From: Aptenodytes patagonicus
Taxonomy: Eukaryota; Chordata; Aves; Sphenisciformes; Spheniscidae
Direction of reading: 5' to 3'
DNA length: 64,000 bases
Assembly (NCBI RefSeq): GCF_965638725.1
Contig: NC_134951.1
Coordinates: 6,037,618-6,101,617 of the forward strand
How positions within the stretch are numbered: position 1 is the first letter of the stretch; each line of letters begins with the position of its first letter. The notes below the pieces were generated by a model. It did not search any database. It saw nothing but the letters and a program-made list of their open reading frames with translations, and had not been told where the DNA came from. The translations under genes and the position numbers were made by a program. Positions 11,850 through 29,332 of this stretch are shown here, in pieces.

Positions 11850-13548
11850 TCCTAATGCCTCAGTCTTTAACAGGCAGACCAGTTATCCTCAGGGTACTCA
11901 GCCCCCCGAGCTGGAAGACGGGGACGGCGAGCAGGATGAACCCCCCGTAATCCAGGAGGAAGCAGTCAATGACCTGCTATGCCACCTGGACGCTCACAAG
12001 TCTATGGGGCCGGATGGGATCCACCCGAGAGTGCTGAGGGAGCTGGCGGAGGTGCTCGCCAAGCCACTCTCCATCATTTATCAGCAGTCCTGGTTAATGG
12101 GGGAGGTCCCGGACGACTGGAGGCTTGCCAATGTGACGCCCATCCACAAGAAGGGCCGGAAGGAGGATCCGGGGAACTACAGGCCTGTCAGCCTGACCTC
12201 GGTGCCGGGGAAGATTATGGAGCGGCTCATCTTGAGGGCGCTCACAAGGCATGAGTGGGACAACCAGGGGATCCGGCCTAGCCAGCACGGGTTCATGAAA
12301 GGCAGGTCCTGCTTGACCAGCCTGATCTCCTTCTATGACCAGGTGACCCGCCTAGTGGATGAGGGAAAGGCTGTGGATGTGGTCTACCTGGACTTCAGCA
12401 AGGCCTTTGACACCGTCTCCCACAGCATTCTCCTCGAGAAGCTGGCGGCTCACGGCTTAGACAGGTGGACTCTGCACTGGGTCAAAAACTGGCTGGATGG
12501 CCGGGCCCAGAGAGTGGTGGTGAATGGAGTTACATCCAGTTGGCGGCCGGTCACAAGCGGTGTTCCCCAGGGCTCAGTACTAGGGCCGGTCTTGTTTAAT
12601 ATCTTTATTGATGATCTGGATGAGGGGATTGAGTGCCCCCTCAGTAAGTTTGCAGACGACACCAAGTTGGGTGGGAGTGTTGATCTGCTCGAGGGTAGGA
12701 AGGCTCTGCAGAGGGACCTGGACAGGCTGGATGGATGGGCCCAGGCCAACTGTATGAGGTTCAACAAGGCCAAGTGTCGGGTCCTGCACTTCGGCCACAA
12801 CAACCCCATGCAGTGCTACAGGCTTGGGGAAGAGTGGCTGGAAAGCTGCCCAGCAGAGAAGGACCTGGGGGTGCTGGTTGACAGCCGGCTGTACATGAGC
12901 CGGCAGTGTGCCCAGGCGGCCAAGAAGGCCAATGGCATCCTGGCCTCTATCAGAAATAGTGTGGCCAGCAGGAGTAGGGAAGTGATCGTGCCCCTGTACT
13001 CGGCACTGGTGAGGCCGCACCTCAAATACTGTGTTCAGTTTTGGGCCCCTCACTCCAAGAAGGACGTTGAGGTGCTGGAGCGTGTCCAGAGAAGGGCAAC
13101 GAGGCTGGTGAGGGGTCTGGAGAACAAGTCTGATGAGGAGCGGCTGAGGGAACTGGGGTTGTTTAGCCTGGAGAAAAGGAGGCTGAGGGGAGACCTCATC
13201 GCTCTCTACAACTACCTGAAAGGAGGTTGTAGCGAGGTGGGTGTTGGTCTCTTCTCCCAAGTAACCAGCGATAGGACGAGAGGAAATGGCCTCAAGTTGC
13301 GCCAGGGGAGGTTTAGATTGGATGTAAGGAAAAATGTCTTTACTGAAAGAGTGGTGAAACATTGGACCAGGCTGCCCAGGGAAGTGGTGGAGTCCCCATC
13401 CCTGGAGGTATTTAAAAGACGTGTAGATGAGGCGCTTAGGGACATGGTTTAGTGGGCATGGTGGTGTTGGGTTGACGGTTGGACTCGAAGATCTTAGAGG
13501 TCTTTTCCAACCTCAATGATTCTATGATTCTATGATTCTATGATTCTA
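11850..13548 (+). mobile_element. CR1 LINE with long open RT frame
   Basis: An open frame of 482 codons (12004-13452) covers the reverse-transcriptase domain and ORF2 C-terminus of a CR1 non-LTR retrotransposon. Visible RT motifs are [10 protein letters not shown] (first catalytic Asp), [10 protein letters not shown], and FADDTKL (the FADD box with the second catalytic pair) near 12.65 kb. A short 3' UTR and four ATTCTATG-type repeats follow. The element is 5'-truncated: the endonuclease and ORF1 are absent. CR1 sequence seems to begin near 11850, upstream of the first Met. The lack of stops indicates a recent insertion. No target-site duplication is expected for CR1. Confidence 0.93.
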
Positions 13549-14107
13549 ATCAGAAAAGAGATCTCTTCCTCTGTAAGGGTCAAAATGACAGAAGCCACTG
13601 GGATTGGTGGTTTTCTAAGTGAAAACTTCAAATTTGATGTTTCTAATGCAGTGTATCTCTTTTTTCTTTTTTTTTTTAAAAAGATTAAATACAGATAGAT
13701 TAAATCTTAATGAAATGAAACAAAGGAGTTGGACTTAAAGAAATAAAAAGTGTTATCTTATTATTATTTCCTCCTATTAGCAATTATTTCTTATTTAAAC
13801 TAACCAAAGGGCAAGCTTATTGACGCTCAGCCCTTTTCCAAACACCAGTGGATGATCATAACTTCAAAGACTATCTTACAGATATTCAGTACTACCTCTT
13901 TCAGAGCAATATCTTTGTATTTCATTACTGAAAGGCAAATTTATCTTACAGCCATTTACTGAACATGTGCCTACAAAATTTATTTTAACATTTGTATTCA
14001 AATCTGTTGCTGATTAAATGCATGAATGATGATCAATTGTATTTGTTTGATATTTCTTGGGGACATACAGTCTTCTTTCTCTCTCACTGGGATCAACCTG
14101 TTAACAA
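13549..14107. other. Spacer between CR1 and P450 remnant
   Basis: AT-rich sequence with a poly-T run near 13660-13680 and no supported feature. I looked for an upstream P450 exon 8 here and did not see one. Confidence 0.5.
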
Positions 14108-14287
14108 AGTATGTGTGGTGAGGCTCTTGCCAAAAAAGAGCTCTTCCTCTTCTTCACAAGCCTCCTGCAGAAGTTCACCTTTCACCCTCCCCTGGGAGTT
14201 TTTATCCCAGACCTGGGCCTCTTCCCCTCCATTGGGTTTTCTATCCACCCACAGCCTTATGAAGTCTACACTATACCACCTTCCTAG
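14108..14287 (+). pseudogene. Orphan exon 9 of a CYP2AC/CYP2K-like P450
   Basis: This stretch aligns closely with exon 9 of the two complete P450 genes downstream. The frame reads [18 protein letters not shown] and runs open to a TAG at 14285-14287, where the intact genes also end. The first part of the exon is rearranged, so the haem-ligand segment (GRRxCAGE in the intact genes) is lost. The otherwise invariant Met before ELFLFF is Lys. No other exon of this copy was found nearby. It is best read as the last relic of a third tandem gene, or as a partial duplication. Confidence 0.85.
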
Positions 14288-14801
14288 AGCTTTCCCACAT
14301 GTATTTCTCACTCAGAAACAAAAAATGCATACATTCAGTACAAAATATATTAACAGTCCACTGCCACATACGTGTCCCTACACCTATGCGTCTTGTCATC
14401 AAGCAAACAGGCCAGAGATCAGTCTCTGGTACTGCATAGATCACATATGCACCCAATGATACCTTCTTCGCCACGACCTCCAAGGCAGACCTTGGTTCTT
14501 TACACGTTCCTCCAAACACAGACACATGCACAGAGATGCACACAAATACTAGTACAACCTACTGCAAGAAAATGATAGATGTTGTCCCGATTCAGACCTA
14601 CTGTGCAAACACATTGAAGAGTACCAGAGGAAATCCTATACTTGGAACTAAGAACTAATTTACTTCAGAATAGTATGGATATTAATGAGATCCATTGAAC
14701 TTTTTAAAAAACCAAACCCAACTTTCCCACTTTAGAATCAAACTCTCTCCAGCACTGTCTTCAAAGATGCAAAGATGCTTACTTTATTATGAGTGATATA
14801 G
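14288..14801. other. Spacer, nothing recognised
   Basis: A CA-rich stretch around 14510-14570 is the only visible structure. No gene is supported. Confidence 0.45.
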
Positions 14802-15354
14802 TGTCCTGGTTTCGGCAGGGGTAGAGTTAATTTCCTTCCTAGTAGCTGGTACAGTGCTGTGTTTTGGATTTAGGGTGAGAACAATGTTGACAACACACCG
14901 ATGTTTTAGTTGTTGCTGAGCAGTGCTTACACTAGTCAAGGACTTTTCAGCTTCCCATGCTCTACCGACTGAGCAGGCTGGAGGTGCACAAGAAGCTGGG
15001 AGGGGGCACAGCCAAACTGGCCAAAGGGACATTCCATACCATGGGACGTCATGCTCAGTACATAAACTGGGGAAAGCTGGCCGGGGGGGCCGCTGCTCGG
15101 GGACTGGCTGGGCATCGGTCGGCGGGTGGTGAGCAATTGCACTGTGCATCGCTTGCTTTGTGTACTATTATTATTACATTATTATTATTATTATTGTTAT
15201 TATTTTATTTCAATTATTAAACTGTTTTTATCTCAACCCACGAGTTTGTCTCACTTCTAGTCTTCCAATTCTCTCCCCCATCCCACCGGGGTCGGGGGGG
15301 AATGAGTGAGCGGCTGTGTGGTGCTCAGTTGCTGACTGAGGTTAAACCACGACA
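14802..15354 (+). repeat. Solo LTR, same family as the ERV
   Basis: It runs from TGTCCTGGTTTCGGCAGGG to TTAAACCACGACA over 553 bp, with an internal TTATTA microsatellite near 15170-15205. The flanks TATAG (before) and CATAG (after) look like a 5 bp target duplication with one mismatch. No internal retroviral sequence remains, so it is a solo LTR left by recombination. Its CRE-like site is GGACGTCA (15044-15051) rather than the perfect palindrome in the two other copies. Confidence 0.92.
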
Positions 15355-17824
15355 CATAGCTAATGTGACCAGACCCCCCAGTTTTCCAGCAAGTTTGGCC
15401 AATGACCCCTATGTCTGCATATGTTTTGGGTATTTTTTTTCTTGAGTTCATGTTAGGTGAGGAGAACTGGGACAGTGAAAAGAATGACTGTTGCTCTACC
15501 GAGTCTTGCTCACTGAGGTGACTGAGCACCACAAGAATATTCTCCTGTTCCTAACAGAACCTGGCCAAGTTCTCCTCATGCATCATGTAAAACACCATAG
15601 AGCAGCGAAGTGTTTGACTATCATAAACTTAACAAACACTTTAGAAACAACTCATCTGGTTCAAGACGTGTGTCTAGAGACATTATCTGTCAGACCTTGG
15701 AGGAGCCACAAATATTGGCCCAAAGCAGGATCTTGAATCTCCACTTCAAAATGAGGCCAAGGGGAAATGTTCCCAAGCAGGGAAGAAACACTCACAGCCT
15801 GTCACTCATGTCTGTGACAATCTCACCCTGCTCATCTCACTCACTACCTGCCAACACTGCAGGAACCAGAGACCTACTGGAGGAAATCAGCGGGACTGAG
15901 CAGGCAAGGGCAACGGGGTGAGAGGGGTTGCCTCCTTCTCCCACTGCATTTCAAGAGACACCTCCAGTTCCCACAGTGTCCTTCCAATAACCCGGAGAGT
16001 CTTGTACAGGCAGGTGAACGCTGTGCTTGTTCTGAAACTCTGCACAGACCTAACCCTGGGCCCATCTCTTGGGAAACAACTCAGAACTGCTGCTTCCTTT
16101 CACATCTCAAGAGTCAGCATCTGACTCATTCTTTGCTAATAGTTAAATCCCAGATATATGTGGAAAGAATGACATTCTCGGTGCCTTTTTACCTCCTTTG
16201 GGGAGGTGGAGTAGAAACAGGCCAACTGGCACACAGCTGGACATAGGCCCTGGACTTTTTCCAGGATGCCTTCTAGGTAGGTGAAATGTCCTGGTCTTTC
16301 CTTCAGAGACCCCGGGGGCAGCAGCAGACTCGGGGCAAGCCGGTACAAGAGCAGGCTTGCTTTAGCTCCTCTTCCAGGCTCCCGGCCAGGTGCCCATGCT
16401 CTTTTCCTCTAGGTCTCTGCACCCCCATCCCCTGGGGGGCTGACTCCTTTCCTATGCCTTTGGTCACGTCTCTGCAGGGATCCTGATGCTTTAAAGAGTC
16501 AAGGACAAGGGGGTCAGCCCGGGCACCTCACCTCACACAGCCTTCACGTTCTTGCTTCAAGGTCATGTACAATTTAGTTCTCTACATTTCTACTAGAAAG
16601 CTCTTCCAAACACTGTTTTGAAGGCTGCGGTTCATATTCTCTGGTCAGTCTCAGTGAAAGCCCTGAATGGTTTCTTCTCCATGGCTTCTTTTAACACCTC
16701 CTTCTCTGCTGCTCACTTTCTTAGACTCTAAGATACACAAGTCAGACTGTACCTCAGCCTTATTTCCTCAACCAACAGAGGCCATCTTTTCTCAATTCTC
16801 CGCTCAGCTTTGGCTCCCCATTCAGAGATAATCATACAAGCTCTTCTCTCCACCTCTCCTCCTGAAATGGTTACAGCTGGATGTCAAAGGCAATTGCCAC
16901 AGCTGAAGACACAGGCCCTACTGTACAACTGGCTCTAGGTTGCCCTGCTTGAGCAGCAGTGTTGGACCAGATGACCTCCAGAGTTCCCTTCCAGCCTCAA
17001 CCATTATGTGAAAATCAGGAACATGTAAGGCATGGATTATCTGACCAGTTTGAGTTTCTGGATTTGGAAGACAAGGTGCCCCTTGCCCTCTATTCACTTT
17101 AAAGGAAGCTGAGGCTATCAGATCAATACACACCTCACCATTTGGCCAGATCAGTCTGACCCTACATCTCACTCTGCTTGAACTGCTGCTAGAACAAAGA
17201 TGTGTGTGCCACAACAAATTATTCAGCTAGCTCAGAGGAGCTTGGCACTGAGTTCTTCCTCTCTTGAGTACTTCTGATCAATGCAGCTTTCCACTATAGG
17301 ACCCACAGTGCATCAAGGCCATAAATCCACATTGAGGTTACTCAAGAGGAATCTTCACAACTGTCTCAGATCCCTAGTCAGCTGAGCTTCTGCTCTTGTC
17401 AAGACCTGGCATCCCCAAGATCTTCCATAAAGAGAGAAGGGAAAACCTGAGCAACCAGTAGAACCTCTTCCTTCTTCTCCCACCTCCTCCCAGTCTCAAA
17501 GTTTAAGGCAGTGTTTAAGTTGCCGTTTCTAATTGGACTTATGCCCACAGAAATCTCTGCCAACACACAGGACTAATTTAGACATCACCCATTAAACAGT
17601 AACCAGCGTAGGGTAAAGTGAGCGCACACGGTGGTGAGAGTGCCTAGTAGGGATTCTCCAAGGGTAATACCCCAGATGGGCATTTCTACCATTTCTTAGA
17701 GGTGAAGTTCATATCTCTGTATGTGTAGAAGTGCCATTAATGCTTGAAACTCTTAACTTCTGACAGGAGATTGCACTCTTTGCCTGAATTTTCATCTTCT
17801 CAGCTAAGCCTTTGCTGAAAGACA
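15355..17824. other. Upstream region of the first P450 gene
   Basis: No coding sequence is supported. A short CR1 tail lies at 16928-17012. The last 130 bp before the P450 start codon hold no clear TATA box. A GGCAAAGAGTGCA-like stretch on the minus strand (about 17770-17785) resembles an HNF4 DR1 site, which would suit a liver P450, but this is weak. Confidence 0.45.
16928..17012 (+). mobile_element. Short CR1 3' fragment
   Basis: The words 'GGTTGCCCTGCTTGAGCAG' and 'TTGGACCAGATGACCTCCAG' are the CR1 3' UTR. They match the end of the older CR1 at 28.73-28.80 kb. The fragment is about 85 bp and lacks the terminal repeats. Confidence 0.8.
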
Positions 17825-25577
<7,753 letters not shown>

Positions 25578-25865
25578 GGCTTTTCTTAGTCATCTGCTTT
25601 TCCTGAAACACCCAGATGAAATACCTATGTCTCTAGTCCCACATGAGAAGTTTGGTACTTCTGAATCCAGTAGGGCATTTTTAGCCCAAGCGCACCTTGG
25701 CTCATAGCCGGAGGTGTCTCTCCCACCATTACAGCAGGCGGCAGTCCTGACTTCCAACCACTCCTTGAAAGGGAAGGTGATGGTCATTGTGAAGATGAAT
25801 CCCACGAGGGCGATAGCAAAGTCCATTTCATTCTGTCCTTCCTTACACCTCTGCATGTTCCCCTC

Positions 25866-27014
25866 TGTATTGGGTTTGCGTGTCAAGGTTTTGGTAGCGG
25901 GGGGCTACAGGGGTGGTTTCTGTGAGAAGCTGCTAGAAGCTTCCCCTATGTCTGATAGAGCCAATGCCAGCCGGCTCCAAAACGGACCCACCGCTGGCCG
26001 AGGCCGAGCCCATCAGTGACAGTGGTAGCGCCTCTGGGATAACATATTTAAGAAGGACGAAAAAACAGCTGCACAACAGCAAATGCAGCCGGAGAGAGGA
26101 GTGAGAATATGGGAGAGGAACAACTCTGCAGACACCAAGGTCAGGGAAGAAGGAGGGAGAGGAGGTGCTCCAGGTGCTGGAGCAGCAATTCCCCTGCAGC
26201 TTGTGGTGAAGACCATGGTGAGGCAGGCTGTCCCTCTTCAGCCCATGGAGGTCCACAGTGGAGCAGATACCCACCTGCAGCCTGTGGAGGACCCTACGCC
26301 AGAGCAGGTGGATGCGCCCAAAGGAGGCTGTGACCCTGTGGGACGCCCGCATTGGAGTAGGCTCCTGGCAGGACCTGTGGCCCCATGGAGAGAGAGAAGC
26401 CCAAGCTGGAGCAGGTTTTCTGGCAGGACTTGTGAGCCCATGGGGGACCCACGCTGGAGCAGTCTGTTCCTGAAGGACTGCACCCCATGGAAGGGACCCA
26501 CGCTGGAGAAGTTCATGAAGCACTGCAGCCCATGGGAAGGACTGACATTGGAGAAGTTCATGGAGGACTGTTTCCTGTGGGGGGACCCCATGCTGGAGCA
26601 GGGGAAGAGTGTGAGGAGTCCTCCCCCTGAGGAGGAAGGAGTGGCAGAAACAACGTGTGACGAACTGACCGCAACCCCCATTCCCTGTAGCCCTGAGCCG
26701 CTGGGACGGGAGGAGGTCAAGAATTCAGGAGTAAAGTTAAGCTGGGAAGAAGGGAGTGGTGGGGGAAAGGTGTTTTAAGATTTAGTTTTTATTTTCTCAT
26801 TATCCTACTCTGATTTGATTGGTAATAAATTAAACTAATTTCCCCAAGTTGAGTCTGTTTTGCCCGTGATGGTAATTGGTGAGTGATCTCTCCCTGTCCT
26901 TACCTCGACCCACGAGCCTTTCATTATATTTTCTCTCCCCTGTCCATCTCAGGAGGGGAGTGACAGAGCAGCTTTGGTGGGCACCTGGCGTCCAGCCAGG
27001 GTCAACCCACCACA
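25866..27014 (+). repeat. Solo LTR, about 1.15 kb, second ERV-L-like family
   Basis: It runs from TGTATTGGGTTTGCG to GGGTCAACCCACCACA, a pattern I recall from avian ERV-L-type LTRs. Flanks CCCTC and TCCTC suggest a 5 bp target duplication with one mismatch. A TATTTAAG box lies near 26045 and an AATAAA signal at 26824-26829. The middle is built of degenerate repeats of roughly 60 bp around the words CCCATGG and GCTGGAGCAG, which keep a 231-codon frame open by chance. It begins 289 bp after the stop of the first P450 gene, in the same orientation. Confidence 0.85.
26824..26829 (+). promoter_or_regulatory. Poly(A) signal in the LTR
   Basis: This AATAAA is inside the solo LTR. I see no other AATAAA between the first P450 stop codon at 25577 and this point. 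It could therefore end P450 transcripts as well as LTR transcripts. This is inference from position only. Confidence 0.5.
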
Positions 27015-27663
27015 TCCTCGATGAAAAAGGCCGGGGCCAGTCTCTGGGCCAGACCTCAAAAGGTACTGTGCTGATCTATACATACACACACAAAAACCCA
27101 AGAGCTTTCACCTTCCACACCTCCAGCACAGCTACATCCAAACTGCCTAGTGAAAATGGTCCATTACACAATTTAACCTTGCACCAGTGCCCTAAATGCA
27201 CACACAACACATGCACGCAGAAATATAACTGAACGGCTCAACCTGAGACAAGGAAACGTAAGATGTTCACCTGATGCAGGACTGCAGTGCAGATGCGTAG
27301 AGGGCTCTCAGGTAATGCCATGTGGTTATATGCTGCCTGGAAGTTAAAATTAATTTAGTTTACTACAGAATAATGTGCATATTAATGATAAAGGTAAAAA
27401 CACAGAAAAATAAAAAGTCCTTCTCCATTTCAAATCAAACTGTTGCCAATGTTGCCTTCAAAGCTGGAAAGATCTTCTTTCACACCTGAAATGGCTTCTG
27501 GGGGGTGCACCCTTGCCTGGAACAGACAACCAGTGCTGTGCTCCCAGCAGGACCTGAGCAAACCAGTCCTTCTGTGGCACCTCTTAGGCCTCTCCTCATC
27601 TTTCTCATACACTCCTGCAGTAGCTTTTTAGTCACAAAAACAAGTTGTCTTAGTCACAAGAAG
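27015..27663. other. Spacer between LTR and CR1
   Basis: A short CACACA run occurs near 27085. No gene or repeat family is recognised. Confidence 0.45.
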
Positions 27664-28824
27664 TCTTCTTAGACTTCAGTAAGGCTTTTGACACTATCTA
27701 CCATAAGATTCTCATAGACAAGTTGTTGATGTATGGGCTAGATGAGCAGACAGTGAGGTGGGTTGAAAACTTGCTGAAAAGCCAGGCCCAGAGGCTAGTG
27801 ATCAGTGGTGTGAAGTCCAGCTGGAGGCCAGTAACTAGCAGGGTACTCCAGGGGTCAATACTGGGTCCAGTCCTGTTTAATGTCTTCATTAATGATTTAG
27901 ATGATGGGGCAGAGTGTACTCTCAGCAAGTTTGCTGATGACACCAAACTGGGAGGGGTGGCTGATACAGCAGAAAGTTGTGCCACCATCTAGAGGTTCCT
28001 CAATAGGCTAGAGAAATGGACTGACAGGAACCTCATGAAGTTCAACAAGGAGAAGTGCGAAGTCCTGCACCTGGGGAGACACAACCTCAGGCAAACAACC
28101 CCCCAGTACATGCTGGGGACCACCCACCTGCAAAGCAGTTTGACAGAAAAAGACCTGGGGGTCCTGGTGGACACCAAGTTGAACATGAGGCAATAATGTG
28201 CCATTGCCGCAAAGAAGGCTACTGGTATCCTGGACTGCATTAGGAGGAGTGTTGCCAGCAGGTCAAGGGAGGTGATCCTTCCCCTCGACTCAGCACTGGT
28301 GAGGCCACACCTGGAGTGCTGTGTCCAGTTTGGGGATCCCCAGTACAAAAGAGATATGGACATACTGGAGAAAGTCCAGCAAAGGGCCACCAAGATGCTG
28401 AAGGGACTGGAGCATCTCTTATATGAGGAAACACTGAAAGAGCTGGGACTGTTTAGCCTAGAGGAGAAAAGGCTCAGGGGGATCTTATCAGTATGTATAA
28501 ACACCTGGAGAAAGGGTACAAAGAAGACAGAGCCAGGCTCTTGTCAGTGGTGTCCAGTGACAGGACCAGAGGCAATGGGCACAAACTGAAACACAGGAGG
28601 TTCCCTCTGAACATCAGGAAACACTTTCTTACTGCGAGAATGACCGAGCGCTGGCACAGATTGCCCAGGGAGCTTGTGGAGTCTCCATCCTTGGAGATAC
28701 TCAAAAGCTGTCTGGACATAGTCTAGGGCAACTGGCTCTCGGTGGCCCTGCTTGAGCAGGAGGGTTGGACCAGATGACTTCCAGAGGTCCTTTCAAACCT
28801 CAACCATTCTGTGATTCTGTGATT
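27664..28824 (+). mobile_element. Older CR1 LINE fragment
   Basis: RT motifs [10 protein letters not shown] and FADDTKLGG are visible across two or more reading frames separated by stops and shifts, followed by the CR1 C-terminus ([12 protein letters not shown] and similar). The element ends in CTGTGATTCTGTGATT repeats. It is of a different and older subfamily than the copies at 9.8, 11.85 and 35.7 kb. It fills much of the gap between the two P450 genes. Confidence 0.92.
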
Positions 28825-29332
28825 TGAAATTACCAGTGAATTCAATGGAAGCAAAGTTATACCAATTCCTAAGCATTTTTAAAAAAATAAATCTCTGCTC
28901 ACTAATCACTTGGGCATTGGCATTCTGGTTTCAGTTCTCAGGGTATCAAGGCTGTGCCTGTACTAATGATGAAAATATAACTAATCAGTAAACTGAAGAG
29001 CATGCAGAATTTATGACTTTTATACCAAACACCGGGTTGATGACCTGTGGTTCTCCATGTTCTTGGACTTTCATGCTTGGACACGCTCACCCAGTCACAC
29101 GCGCTTGGCTAGCAAACATTTACCTGCGTCTGTACTCTACTGAGGATTCATTAGCAAGCAAAGGGGAAGACAACTAAAGCAGTCACCAATCGCAAGAAAA
29201 ACATACCCTTCACTGGGAAAGAGGTCTATGGGCTAGTACAAATGTCTCTCGGGAAATTTTTGCAGGAGGACAGAGATCCAGAGTTCACATTTTCTCTTTT
29301 CTCTTCTGTAGCAAATATTTGGCTGAATAGAG
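28825..29332. other. Immediate upstream region of the second P450 gene
   Basis: No repeat or gene is recognised. There is no convincing TATA box. A CTTTTCTCTTCTGTAG stretch just before the start codon could be a splice acceptor for an upstream noncoding exon, but this is not tested. Confidence 0.4.

Noticed and set aside
12580-13362. 260-codon minus-strand frame inside the CR1 at 11.85 kb
   Set aside because: It is antisense to the RT frame. The same antisense peptide recurs at every CR1 of this subfamily (for example at 9979-10656 and 35759-36259).
26083-26778. 231-codon frame taken as a possible gene
   Set aside because: It lies wholly inside a solo LTR and is made of LTR internal repeats.
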